64,000 nt of DNA from Actinobacteria bacterium OV450 (GTDB lineage Bacteria > Actinomycetota > Actinomycetes > Streptomycetales > Streptomycetaceae), in assembly GCA_001298555.1 (NCBI GenBank), contig LJCW01000338.1, positions 1 to 64,000 of the forward strand, read 5' to 3'. The position numbers were made by a program, and so were the translations under genes. The notes beneath the pieces were generated by a model. It saw only the letters and a list, made by a program, of their open reading frames with translations. It did not search any database and was not told the DNA's origin. Positions 17,177 through 25,116 of the stretch are shown in pieces. Position 1 is the stretch's first letter, and each line of letters begins with the position of its first letter.

Positions 17177-18105
17177 CCGCGTCGTACGCCGCACTGCGCG
17201 CCCAGCTCGACACGCTGACCACCGAGGCCTTCCGCCCCGAACTGGCCGAGATCGACCGGCTCTCCACCCTGGAGATCGTTCGCACCATGAACGCCGGGGA
17301 CGCCACCGTCCCGGCCGCCGTCGCCGCACAACTGCCGCGCATCGCCGCCGCGATCGACGCGATCGCGGCCCGCATGGCCCGCGGCGGCCGCCTCGTCTAC
17401 GCGGGCGCCGGCACCGCCGGCCGGATGGGCGTCCTGGACGCCAGCGAATGCCCGCCCACCTTCAACACCGACCCGGCGCAGGTCGTCGGCCTGATCGCGG
17501 GCGGCCCCGGCGCCATGGTCGAGGCCGTCGAAGGCGCCGAGGACTCCGCCGGGCTGGCCGCCGCCGACCTGGCCGCCCTGGAGCTGGCCGCCGCCGACAC
17601 CGTCATCGGGATCTCCGCCTCCGGCCGCACCCCGTACGCGGTCGGCGCCGTCGAGTACGCCCGCACGCGCGGCGCCCTCACCGTCGGACTGTCCTGCAAC
17701 GCCGGCTCGGCGCTCGCCGCGGCCGCCGAGCACGGGATCGAGGTCGTCGTCGGACCCGAACTGCTGACCGGCTCCACCCGTCTGAAGGCCGGTACCGCCC
17801 AGAAGCTCGTCCTGAACCTCATCTCGACGATCACCATGATCCGGCTGGGGAAGACGTACGGGAACCTGATGGTCGACCTGCGTGCCTCCAACGAGAAGCT
17901 GCGCGCCCGCTCCCGCCGGATCGTGGCCCTGGCCACCGGCGCACCGGACGAGGAGGTCGAGGCCGCGCTCGACGCCACCGGCGGCGAGGTCAAGCAGGCC
18001 GTCCTCGTCCTCCTCGGCGCCGTGGACGGCCCCACCGCGGCCGGCCTCCTCACCACCGCGAACGGACACCTGCGCGAGGCCCTCGCCCTCGCCCGCGACC
18101 TCTGA
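17173..18105 (+). CDS. murQ: N-acetylmuramic acid 6-phosphate etherase
   Basis: MurQ cleaves the lactyl ether of MurNAc-6-P to give GlcNAc-6-P and D-lactate in peptidoglycan recycling, in the cytoplasm. The 310-residue protein has the normal family length and motifs: STLEIVRTMNAGD, RLVYAGAGTAGRMGVLDASE (SIS domain with the catalytic Glu), CPPTFNTDP, GISASGRTPYA and AGTAQKLVLNLISTITM, then TYGNLMVDLRASNEKL. The start ATG overlaps the regulator's stop (ATGA at 17173), indicating translational coupling. Its product feeds nagA at 38556. Confidence 0.95.
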   Translation: MTASYAALRAQLDTLTTEAFRPELAEIDRLSTLEIVRTMNAGDATVPAAVAAQLPRIAAAIDAIAARMARGGRLVYAGAGTAGRMGVLDASECPPTFNTDPAQVVGLIAGGPGAMVEAVEGAEDSAGLAAADLAALELAAADTVIGISASGRTPYAVGAVEYARTRGALTVGLSCNAGSALAAAAEHGIEVVVGPELLTGSTRLKAGTAQKLVLNLISTITMIRLGKTYGNLMVDLRASNEKLRARSRRIVALATGAPDEEVEAALDATGGEVKQAVLVLLGAVDGPTAAGLLTTANGHLREALALARDL

Positions 18106-18140
18106 CTGCCCCGTTCCCCCCGACGCAAGGCGATCACGAC

Positions 18141-19694
18141 ATGTCCACTGACAAGAACCGCGCCACGGCCGCCGCGATCCTCCCCCTCGTCGGCGGCCCG
18201 GACAACATCAGCTCGATCGCGCACTGCATGACCCGGCTGCGCCTCGCCCTGCACGACCGCTCGCTGGTCGACGACCAGGCGCTGCGGGCGCTGCCCGCGG
18301 TGCTGGGCGTCGTCGAGGACCCGGGGGCCCCTCCCGGCGGCCGGGGGACGTACCAGATCGTGTTGGGGCCGGGGACCGTCGCACGGGTCACCCCGGAGTT
18401 CGAGGCGCTCGTCGAACAGGGCCGCACGCCGGCCGCCGGGGCCCGCAGGGCCGGCCCTGCCGACACGGACGGCCCGGCGGGCGGCACCCGTACGCCCGTC
18501 ACCGCCGCGGAACTCGCCGACCGCGGCGCCGCGTTGAAGCAGGCCAGGCAGGCCCGCAACCGCACCCCCGTCAAGCTGTTCCTGCGCCGCATCGCGAACG
18601 TCTTCGTCCCGCTGATCCCGGCCCTCATCGGCTGCGGCATCATCGCCGGCCTGAACGGCGTGCTGCTGAACACCGGCTGGCTGCCCGCCGTCGTCCCGGC
18701 GCTCGCCGCGATCGCCTCCGGGTTCATGTCGCTGATCGCGGTCTTCGTCGGCTACAACACCGGCAAGGAGTTCGGCGGCACGCCGATCCTCGGCGGCGCC
18801 GTCGCCGCCGTCATCGTCTTCCCCGGGGTAGCGAAGATCGACGCATTCGGCCAGCACCTCTCCCCCGGCCAGGGCGGCGTCCTCGGCGCCCTCGCCGCCG
18901 CGTACCTCGCCGTGCACGTCGAGAAGCTGTGCCGCCGCTGGGTCCCCGAGTCGCTGGACGCGCTCGTCACCCCCACCCTCACCGTCCTGGCCTCCGGCCT
19001 GGTGACGATTTTCGGCCTGATGTTCCTCGCCGGTGCGGTCGCCGACGCCATCGGCTCCTTCGCGACCTGGCTCCTCGCCACCGGCGGCGCCTTCGCCGGT
19101 CTGATCCTCGGAGGCCTGTTCCTGCCGCTCGTGATGCTGGGCCTGCACCAGGCCCTGATCCCGATCCACACCACCCTCATCGAGCAGACCGGCCACACCG
19201 CGCTGCTGCCGATCCTCGCCATGGCGGGCGCCGGCCAGGTCGGCGCCGCACTCGCGGTCCACTGCCGGGTACCGCACAACCGCTCCCTGCGCACCACCAT
19301 CAGGTCCGCGCTCCCGGCGGGCTTCCTCGGCGTCGGCGAGCCGCTGATCTACGGGGTGTCACTCCCGCTGGGCCGCCCCTTCGTCACCGCCTGCGTGGGC
19401 GGCGCGGCCGGCGGGGCGTTCGTCGGGCTCTGCAACCAGCTGGGGATCGCCTTCGGCGCCACCGCGATCGGCCCCTCGGGGTGGGCCCTGTTCCCGCTGC
19501 TGGACGGCCCGTCGGGGCTGGGCCTGAACCTCGCGGTCTACGCGGGCGGGCTGCTGGCCGGCTATGTGGTCGGCTTCGCAGCCACCTGGTTCTTCGGGTT
19601 CACGCCGCAGATGCTGGCCGACCTCAACACCGATCATGAACCAGATCCGGCCACCGCCCCACCGGCCAACGAGCCGGCTGTAGCGAAAATCTAG
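18141..19694 (+). CDS. murP: PTS EIIBC permease, probably MurNAc-specific
   Basis: The 517-residue protein joins an EIIB domain (about residues 8-90) with an EIIC domain (about 145-495). The phosphorylatable cysteine is in ISSIAHCMTRLRLAL near residue 29. The EIIC part has about ten membrane segments with VGYNTGKEFGGTPILGG, LGLHQALIPIHTTLI and FLGVGEPLIYGVSLPLG, the last being the glucose-superfamily signature. No EIIA domain is present, so a separate EIIA such as Crr must supply phosphate, as for Escherichia coli MurP. Placement 35 nt after murQ argues for MurNAc as substrate. The Ala/Gly/Pro linker between B and C is long. Confidence 0.88.
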   Translation: MSTDKNRATAAAILPLVGGPDNISSIAHCMTRLRLALHDRSLVDDQALRALPAVLGVVEDPGAPPGGRGTYQIVLGPGTVARVTPEFEALVEQGRTPAAGARRAGPADTDGPAGGTRTPVTAAELADRGAALKQARQARNRTPVKLFLRRIANVFVPLIPALIGCGIIAGLNGVLLNTGWLPAVVPALAAIASGFMSLIAVFVGYNTGKEFGGTPILGGAVAAVIVFPGVAKIDAFGQHLSPGQGGVLGALAAAYLAVHVEKLCRRWVPESLDALVTPTLTVLASGLVTIFGLMFLAGAVADAIGSFATWLLATGGAFAGLILGGLFLPLVMLGLHQALIPIHTTLIEQTGHTALLPILAMAGAGQVGAALAVHCRVPHNRSLRTTIRSALPAGFLGVGEPLIYGVSLPLGRPFVTACVGGAAGGAFVGLCNQLGIAFGATAIGPSGWALFPLLDGPSGLGLNLAVYAGGLLAGYVVGFAATWFFGFTPQMLADLNTDHEPDPATAPPANEPAVAKI

Positions 19695-19717
19695 CGGCGT
19701 TCGGGAGACTGACTGGT

Positions 19718-20092
19718 ATGCAGCTCCCCGCCGAAGCCGTTGCCGCCACCGCTGTCGTCGAGGTCGTACGCCTCTCCACGCGCCCCGAGCGCTACGGCGA
19801 CCCCATGACCGGCGACGTCGTCTCCCGCTGGACCGGCCGAGAAGCCGCCGACTCGCTCGGGCTGCTCTCGTCCATGCCGCCCGGCAAGGACCGCGTGTGC
19901 TTCGCGCCGGGCTGGGGACTGCGCGCGTACGACGCCGCCGACCAGCTCCTGTTCGAGCTGATCTTCTGTTTCAGCTGTCACCACGCCTGGCTGTGGGGCC
20001 CGGCCGTCCCCTCGGGCGCGGCCTTCGACACCATCACGGGCACCACCGGCGACGCCGACGCGCTGCTCGCGCACTTCCGCAACGCCGCATGA
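19718..20092 (+). CDS. Conserved hypothetical protein
   Basis: The 124-residue protein follows murP by 23 nt and overlaps the next gene by ATGA. It is alpha/beta in character, with EVVRLSTRPERYG, DRVCFAPGWGLRAYD and LLFELIFCFSCHHAWLWGP, the latter holding a Cys-x2-Cys-His pair. I recognise it only as a small conserved actinobacterial hypothetical. Its spacing suggests it may be the last or next-to-last gene of the mur operon transcript. Confidence 0.7.
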   Translation: MQLPAEAVAATAVVEVVRLSTRPERYGDPMTGDVVSRWTGREAADSLGLLSSMPPGKDRVCFAPGWGLRAYDAADQLLFELIFCFSCHHAWLWGPAVPSGAAFDTITGTTGDADALLAHFRNAA

Positions 20093-20679
20093 CCCTTCCG
20101 CCCGTGGTCCTGCCCGGCCGCATGTCGGCCGGCCCCCAGCCGGTCCTGGACCTGCCCGGCCCGTTCCTCCTCCGGCCGTGGACCCCGTACGACGCCCCCG
20201 CACTCGTCGAGTCCTGCCACGACCCGGACATACGCCGCTGGAACCGCTCGCCGATGCTGTCTCCGGCCGAGGCCGTGGCCCGGATCGAGCGCTGGCAGGA
20301 ACGCTGGCACACCGAGCACGCAGCGATCTGGGCGGTGGCCCCGGCTCCCGGCGGCCCGCCCGTGGGCCTGATCGGCGTGGCCGACCTCGACCTCCCCGCC
20401 GGGAGCGGCGAGATCCTCTACTGGCTGCTGCCCGCGGGCCGGGGCACCGGCGTCATGACCGCGGCCACGGACCGGGTCGGCCGCTGGGCCTTCGAGGAAC
20501 TGGGCCTGCACCGCCTGCGCATCACCCACTCCGTGGCCAACCCGGCGTCCTGCCGCGTCGCGACGAAGGCCGGTTTCCCCCTGGAGGGCACCATGCGCGG
20601 CGTCCTCCTCCACGCGGACGGCTGGCACGACGAACACCTCCACGCCCGCCTGAGCACGGACGCCCCGGTCCCCGCGTGA
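20089..20679 (+). CDS. GNAT family N-acetyltransferase (RimJ/RimL-like)
   Basis: The 196-residue protein has the acetyltransferase_3 pattern: FLLRPWTPYDAPALVESCHD at the N-terminus, WAVAPAPGGPPVGLIGVADL, the acetyl-CoA loop YWLLPAGRGTGVMTAATD, and LGLHRLRITHSVANPASCRV with the usual final GFPLEGTMRG. It acts on an unknown amine, possibly a protein N-terminus or a small molecule. Its ATG overlaps the preceding stop (ATGA). Confidence 0.85.
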   Translation: MTLPPVVLPGRMSAGPQPVLDLPGPFLLRPWTPYDAPALVESCHDPDIRRWNRSPMLSPAEAVARIERWQERWHTEHAAIWAVAPAPGGPPVGLIGVADLDLPAGSGEILYWLLPAGRGTGVMTAATDRVGRWAFEELGLHRLRITHSVANPASCRVATKAGFPLEGTMRGVLLHADGWHDEHLHARLSTDAPVPA

Positions 20680-20736
20680 AGCCGGCCGCATGATCACACC
20701 ATCGAGCTAACCCACGGGTGTGAACGCTCCACGGGT

Positions 20737-20746
20737 CGGCATATGC
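20737..20746. promoter_or_regulatory. Short palindrome upstream of the RHH/PIN pair
   Basis: GGCATATGCC is a perfect 10-bp palindrome about 76 nt before the antitoxin-like gene. Ribbon-helix-helix antitoxins usually repress their own promoter at short inverted repeats, so it is a candidate site; the evidence is weak. Confidence 0.3.
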
Positions 20747-20821
20747 CAGCAGCCTATGCACATGTATTCCCTCACCCCACATGCCGGGTACGGCGGTGGC
20801 ATCGGAAGTAGCATGGGTGGC

Positions 20822-21094
20822 ATGAGCGAGCCCACCCAGAAGTACTCGATCTCGATGCCCCGCGACGTCGCCGAGGCCGCTCGCGCCCGCAGCGGCCCGT
20901 CGGGCCTGTCCGCCTACGTCACCGCCGCCGTGACCCGCCAGATCGAGCGCGACAACCTGGCCGAGCTCATCGCCGTCGCCGAGGCGGAGCACGGGCCCAT
21001 CACCGAGGAGGAGATCGAGGCGACGCGCGAGATCCAGCGGCGCGCCCGCGCCGAGCAGACCGCTGACAGCAAGCCGGAGAGGAAGGCCTCATGA
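20822..21094 (+). CDS. Ribbon-helix-helix antitoxin-like protein
   Basis: The 90-residue protein starts MSEPTQKYSISMPRDVAEAA, a short strand followed by helices typical of CopG/Arc-type ribbon-helix-helix dimers, then SGLSAYVTAAVTRQIERDNL. The C-terminal third is charged (ITEEEIEATREIQRRARAEQ), suitable for wrapping a toxin. An ATG at 20813 could add three residues. Its stop overlaps the PIN gene by ATGA, the usual order of a VapBC-like module. Confidence 0.75.
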   Translation: MSEPTQKYSISMPRDVAEAARARSGPSGLSAYVTAAVTRQIERDNLAELIAVAEAEHGPITEEEIEATREIQRRARAEQTADSKPERKAS

Positions 21095-21504
21095 CCCGTC
21101 AGGCGGCAACACCGGGCGGCACGCTCGTGCTCGACAGCGAAGGGCTCGCCAAGGCCGTACTGCGGGACCGCACGATCACGCGGTGGCTCGCCCTCGCTCT
21201 CGCCGACGACTTGCGGGTCATCACCAGCACGGCCACCCTCGTCGAGGTGATCCACCCTCAGATCAACGTGCCGGCACTGAAGTGGGCGCTGTCCCGCGTG
21301 GTGGTCGAACCCGTCACGGAGGAGATCGCCCACCATGCCACCGACCTGCTCCGTGAAGCGGGACTGCACGGGCACAAGCACGCCATCGACGCCATGCTCG
21401 CCGCGACCGCGCTCGCGGCGCCCGGGCCGGTCACCGTCCTGACCTCCGACCCGGAGGACCTGACGGCCCTCTGCGGCACACGCCTCGCCACGGTCAAGGT
21501 CTGA
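21091..21504 (+). CDS. PIN-domain VapC-like ribonuclease toxin
   Basis: The 137-residue protein has a PIN-domain layout. Candidate metal-binding acidic residues are Asp in LVLDSEGLA, Glu in TATLVEVIHP, Asp in KHAIDAMLAA and Asp in VTVLTSDPEDL. Such toxins cleave specific RNAs when freed from their antitoxin. Residue spacing and length fit VapC-like proteins, though the sequence is divergent and activity is not assured. It is translationally coupled to the upstream RHH gene and overlaps the convergent gene at its 3' end by 11 bp. Confidence 0.75.
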   Translation: MTRQAATPGGTLVLDSEGLAKAVLRDRTITRWLALALADDLRVITSTATLVEVIHPQINVPALKWALSRVVVEPVTEEIAHHATDLLREAGLHGHKHAIDAMLAATALAAPGPVTVLTSDPEDLTALCGTRLATVKV

Positions 21505-22213
21505 GCACCCCCGCGGGGCCCGACCCGTCACGGCACGAACCGGCAGCGGTCCGCAGGAAGCGGACCAGGTCATCGACGCCGTAGCCGAGGCGCGGGCCCC
21601 GCTCGGCGGCCATCAGGAGCAGCTGGCCCACGATCTCGGCGCCCCAGCCGTCCGTACCGTCGGACGCCCACTCCCACAGCTCCTCGATGCCGAGGTCGGT
21701 CATGAGCAGCCCGTACCCGGTCCGGACCTCCCCGCACAGCTCCCCCACGGCGTCCAGCAGCCGCGCGCCGGGCCGCTCGCACCGCAGCGCGAAACACCCG
21801 ACGAGTTCCTCGGGCACGCAGCCCCGTGGCGGCCGCGCCTTGATGGCGTCGTAGCGCGGGTCGGCGTGGCCGGGCGCCCGGCCCACCGGACTGTGGACCA
21901 GCGTGAAGCGGTGCCAGCCCGGCGGCGGAGGCGGCTGCGGCCGCCAGGCCTTCAGCCCGAACGCCTCGTGCACGAGGGCCGTCGCCTCGTCCGCCGTCTC
22001 GGCGGTCTCCCGCACCCGCCGCTTCCCGTCGTCACCCACCGCGGTCCACAGCCCACTGGCCTCGTGCAGCTCCACCCGCACCTGGAGCCCCATCCCGCTC
22101 CTCCTCCACCCGGGCCCCGCCAGGCCCTTCTCCAGCCAGCACAGCTTCCAGGCCAGCTCGAACTCCCAGGCCCGCGCCGCCGCGCGGCACCCTTCCAGGG
22201 CGGCCTCGCTCAC
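21494..22213 (-). CDS. Hypothetical protein of the WhiJ-like cluster
   Basis: This 239-residue protein of unknown function reads from GTG at 22213 (VSEAALEGCRAAARAWEFEL). Visible segments are MGLQVRVELHEASGLWTAVG, WHRFTLVHSPVGRAPGHADP with RYDAIKARPPRG, and a Trp/acidic helical part LGIEELWEWASDGTDGWGAE. The start overlaps the stop of the 73-aa gene by GTGA, so the two are translationally coupled and transcribed away from the XRE/DUF397 pair. I do not recognise the fold. Confidence 0.65.
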   Translation of the reverse strand: MSEAALEGCRAAARAWEFELAWKLCWLEKGLAGPGWRRSGMGLQVRVELHEASGLWTAVGDDGKRRVRETAETADEATALVHEAFGLKAWRPQPPPPPGWHRFTLVHSPVGRAPGHADPRYDAIKARPPRGCVPEELVGCFALRCERPGARLLDAVGELCGEVRTGYGLLMTDLGIEELWEWASDGTDGWGAEIVGQLLLMAAERGPRLGYGVDDLVRFLRTAAGSCRDGSGPAGVLRP

Positions 22214-22431
22214 GCGGGGCGGGCCCGCTCGTGGAGCACGACCGCCAGCCGGAGCGCGGTGGTGAGGTTGCACCGCCCGAGGTCGATCAACGGCAGCCCG
22301 TACGTCCCCGCCGCCGAGACCCCGTCCACGTCCAGCGAGGGAAGGGTGACCCCGACGCCGGCGAGGGACTCCCTCAGCTGCCGCACGGCCTCCTCCGCCG
22401 CCTGCATCCGCTCCTTGGCCGTGAGCACCAT
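22210..22431 (-). CDS. Small protein first in the operon divergent from the XRE regulator
   Basis: The 73-residue protein begins MVLTAKERMQAAEEAVRQLR, an amphipathic possibly coiled-coil helix, then GVTLPSLDVDGVSAAGTYGLPLIDLGRCN and a helical end LTTALRLAVVLHERARPA. It starts only 15 nt from the left arm of the large inverted repeat at 22446-22480, so whatever binds there probably controls it. Genes of this size commonly flank whiJ-type regulators in Streptomyces; function unknown. Confidence 0.7.
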   Translation of the reverse strand: MVLTAKERMQAAEEAVRQLRESLAGVGVTLPSLDVDGVSAAGTYGLPLIDLGRCNLTTALRLAVVLHERARPA

Positions 22432-22445
22432 GACATGTCACCTTT

Positions 22446-22480
22446 CCACTCTGAGTGTTCAGCTTCGACACACAGAGTGG
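22446..22480. promoter_or_regulatory. Large inverted repeat between the divergent WhiJ-like operons
   Basis: Left arm CCACTCTGAGTGT (22446-22458) and right arm ACACACAGAGTGG (22468-22480) pair at 12 of 13 positions around a 9-nt spacer. It lies 14 nt from the minus-strand start and 66 nt before the XRE gene start, so it most likely is the operator of the XRE protein or overlaps both promoters. Confidence 0.65.
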
Positions 22481-22513
22481 CGACGGGGTCGCTAGCCTTT
22501 CAACACGGACACC

Positions 22514-22533
22514 GCAACAACGGCACGTGTTGC
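22514..22533. promoter_or_regulatory. Second, shorter inverted repeat before the XRE gene
   Basis: GCAACA (22514-22519) and TGTTGC (22528-22533) flank an 8-nt spacer and end 13 nt before the XRE ATG, overlapping the region just ahead of its ribosome site AGGAGAG. It may be a secondary regulatory site. Confidence 0.35.
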
Positions 22534-22546
22534 CAGGAGAGTTGCC

Positions 22547-23383
22547 ATGGCAGGTAAGAACCTCGACCCGTCCTCCTCACCCCGCGCCCTGCTCGGCGCC
22601 GAACTCCGCGTGGCCCGAGAACGCGCGGGCCTCAGTCAGGCCGAGTTGGGCGAACCCCTCTTCGTCAGCGGCTCGTTCATCGGCCAGCTCGAAGCCGGCA
22701 CGCGGCGGATGCACATCGAATTCGCCCGGCAGATAGACGACATCCTGGGCACGTCCGGCTTCTTCGTCCGCAACTGCGGCGCGGCGGCCAAGTCCAAGTA
22801 CCCGGACCACTTCGCGGCGGCGGCCGAGGCCGAGGCTCTGGCGAAGGCCATCCGCGAGTACGCGCCCCAGCTGATCCCCGGACTGCTGCAGACGGAGGCG
22901 TACGCGCGCGAGGTCTTCCGCGCGTATCAGCCGACGGCCACCGAGGAGACCATCGATGAGCTGGTCACTAACCGACTGGCTCGGGCCGCGCTGCTCAGTG
23001 ATCCAACAACCCCCCTGTTTTGGTGCGTCCTGGACGAGGCGGTACTCCGGAGGGCGGGGGAGAACACGACGGTCCTGGCAGGAGTACTGCGACACATCGC
23101 GAGGCTAATTCGGTCACATCGGGTCATCGTGCAAGTGCTCCCATTTACTGCGGGCCCGCACGCAGCCATGGAGGGCTCCCTCAAGCTGATGTCCTTCGAA
23201 GACGCTCCCCCGCTGGCTTACGTCCAAGGCATGAGCACAGGGCAGCTGTTCGACGATCCGGCCACCGTGACCCACCACGCCTTGGCCTACGATCTGCTCA
23301 CGGCCAACGCGCTGTCGCCGCGCAAGTCCCTGGCCCTGATCGAATCGGTGGCGGAGGATTACGAACATGATCAGCACGCCTGA
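22547..23383 (+). CDS. XRE-family regulator with DUF5753 (WhiJ/Scr1-like)
   Basis: The 278-residue protein has an N-terminal helix-turn-helix (about residues 13-70: LGAELRVARERAGLSQAELG, then VSGSFIGQLEAGTRRM) and the DUF5753 domain (about 95-270: YAPQLIPGLLQTEAYAREVF, LFWCVLDEAVLRR, RVIVQVLPFTAGPHAAMEGS). This is the WhiJ-like architecture that in Streptomyces partners with DUF397 proteins and influences development or silencing. AGGAGAG precedes the ATG. Its stop lies 14 nt inside the DUF397 gene (overlap 23367-23383). The likely target is the inverted repeat just upstream. Confidence 0.88.
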   Translation: MAGKNLDPSSSPRALLGAELRVARERAGLSQAELGEPLFVSGSFIGQLEAGTRRMHIEFARQIDDILGTSGFFVRNCGAAAKSKYPDHFAAAAEAEALAKAIREYAPQLIPGLLQTEAYAREVFRAYQPTATEETIDELVTNRLARAALLSDPTTPLFWCVLDEAVLRRAGENTTVLAGVLRHIARLIRSHRVIVQVLPFTAGPHAAMEGSLKLMSFEDAPPLAYVQGMSTGQLFDDPATVTHHALAYDLLTANALSPRKSLALIESVAEDYEHDQHA

Positions 23384-23621
23384 GTACGACCTGTCGGCTG
23401 CCGTCTGGCACAAGTCCAGCTATAGCGGGGGCAGCGGTGGCGACTGCCTGGAAATGGCCACCTGGCGCAAGTCCACCCACAGCGGCGGCGACGGTGGCAA
23501 CTGCCTCGAAGTCGGCGACGGCCACCCCGACCTCGTTCCCGTCCGGGACTCCAAGGTCCCGGACGGCCCGCACCTCACCTTCAACGGTCCGGCCTGGACC
23601 GCGTTCGTCGCCAGCCTCTGA
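23367..23621 (+). CDS. DUF397 protein with duplicated head motif
   Basis: The 84-residue DUF397 protein is expected to bind or antagonise the adjacent XRE regulator. The usual single motif W-(R/H)-K-S-S-(Y/H)-S-G-x2-G-G-x-C-L-E-(M/V) occurs twice: VWHKSSYSGGSGGDCLEM and TWRKSTHSGGDGGNCLEV, 18 residues apart. The standard ending VPVRDSKVPDGPHLTF and WTAFVASL appears once. Typical family members are about 60-75 residues, so this is an internal duplication of the N-terminal half. It overlaps the XRE stop in another frame, consistent with coupling. Confidence 0.85.
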   Translation: MISTPEYDLSAAVWHKSSYSGGSGGDCLEMATWRKSTHSGGDGGNCLEVGDGHPDLVPVRDSKVPDGPHLTFNGPAWTAFVASL

Positions 23622-23627
23622 CCCGGC

Positions 23628-25049
23628 TCACCAGCCGATCGTCGGGGCCACGTCGAAGATCGGCGGGAGGCGGGTGTCGTCGTCGAGGTTGACGAACGTC
23701 CGGCCGTGGAGCGCGAACGACTCGCCCAGCCGCAGGCGCCGCAGCACCGTCGATTCGCCGCGCGGCTTCCCCGTGCCCGGGTCGAGGTGCCACAGGTGGG
23801 TGTACGCGCCCTCGGTGATCACCGCGATCCGGCCGGTGCGGTCGGCCGCCAGGGCGCGGATCCGCCACTCGTCTTCGAAGGCGCGGGTCCACAGGTGGCG
23901 GCCGTCCTTCAGGGAGAACGCCGCCAGGACCTCCCGCTTCTCCCGTTCCGGGACCGACGCGTACAGCACGTCGCCCGCGACCAGCCACTCCGTCGCGCCC
24001 GTGGTCGGGACGTACGGCGCCTCCCCGTCGGGCTGCGGGCGGCCCGCCTCGTCGAAGACCAGCAGGCGCCCGGCACCGACGGCGGCGGCCGGGGAGGCCG
24101 ACACGATGCGCGGGGACTCGTACCCGACCGGCATCGGGAACCGCCAGGCGACGGCGCCGGTGCGGGCCCCGAACGCGAACAGCTCGACGCCCTGGTCGGT
24201 CCGGGCCAGGAGCAGGACCCGGTCGGGGCCTGCGGCGACCTCCATGGGGACGGCGCCCGCCGGTAGCGGGGAGCGCCACCGCTCGGCGCCGGTGGCCAGG
24301 TCGTGGGCGAGAACGGCGTCCGCGGTCGCGACCACGGCCAGCGAGCCGCCCGCGGACGGCCGGCCCACGAGGTGCGGGATGTTCGTGGTCCAGAGCTGCT
24401 TGCCGGAGGCGACGTCCACCGCCACCAGGCGGCCGCCACAGCCGTCCAGCACGGTGGCGAAGGTCAGCAGACCGGTACCGGAAGGGCTGTCCGCGCTCAT
24501 CGCGCACACCGCCCCGCCTGCCGGAACGCGCAGGCTCCAGCCGCGGCGGCCCTCCCCGTCGTAACCGGTCACACCATCCGCACCGGCCCGGACCACGAAC
24601 CCCGTGGCCGGGGGGCCCGCCCAGGAGCCGAGCGGCTTCCCGGCCACCGCGCTCCCCGGGGCCTGGTACGAGAAGAGGTCCATGTGCGGGCCGCGCAGCC
24701 ACGAGAAGCCGAGCCAGGCCGGACCCAGCGCGACGAGCGCGACCACCACGGCCATGACCCAGCCGACGGCGGAGCGGTACCCGCGGCCCTTCACGGCCGA
24801 CCACCACAAGCCGGCCGCGGCCGACCCGGCGGCCAGCGTCCACAGCACCAGCCACCCCAGCCCGCGCGGACAGCCGGCGGTGTATCCCACGCGGCACACG
24901 GTGTCGGCCATGTCCGCGGCCGACTTCAGGCACAGGACCGCGTACAGCACCGCGACCGCGCTGAACGCGCAGGCCGCGGCGAGCCGTACGTGGTCCCGGA
25001 GCCGCTTCACGAGCGGCAGCCGCTTCACGAGCGGCGGTGGCGTGTCCAT
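23628..25049 (-). CDS. Membrane-anchored PQQ-like beta-propeller protein
   Basis: The 473-residue protein has about four hydrophobic segments in the first 140 residues (LAAACAFSAVAVLYAVLCL, LGWLVLWTLAAGSAAAGLWW, AVGWVMAVVVALVALG). An extracytoplasmic beta-propeller of PQQ-like repeats follows: VAVDVASGKQLWTTNIP, AHDLATGAERWRSPLP and FAFGARTGAVAWRFPMP are three clear blades with the A-x-D/x-x-T-G-x-x-x-W pattern. No catalytic dehydrogenase residues are visible, so a scaffold or sensor role is more likely than an enzyme. The ATG at 25049 avoids an upstream non-conserved extension. It ends 7 nt from the convergent DUF397 gene. Confidence 0.8.
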   Translation of the reverse strand: MDTPPPLVKRLPLVKRLRDHVRLAAACAFSAVAVLYAVLCLKSAADMADTVCRVGYTAGCPRGLGWLVLWTLAAGSAAAGLWWSAVKGRGYRSAVGWVMAVVVALVALGPAWLGFSWLRGPHMDLFSYQAPGSAVAGKPLGSWAGPPATGFVVRAGADGVTGYDGEGRRGWSLRVPAGGAVCAMSADSPSGTGLLTFATVLDGCGGRLVAVDVASGKQLWTTNIPHLVGRPSAGGSLAVVATADAVLAHDLATGAERWRSPLPAGAVPMEVAAGPDRVLLLARTDQGVELFAFGARTGAVAWRFPMPVGYESPRIVSASPAAAVGAGRLLVFDEAGRPQPDGEAPYVPTTGATEWLVAGDVLYASVPEREKREVLAAFSLKDGRHLWTRAFEDEWRIRALAADRTGRIAVITEGAYTHLWHLDPGTGKPRGESTVLRRLRLGESFALHGRTFVNLDDDTRLPPIFDVAPTIGW

Positions 25050-25116
25050 GATCCCCCCGGCCCGCAGCCTATCCGTGAACGGGCTGCGGGCCGGGTTCAC
25101 CGGAACCCTCCGGCGG

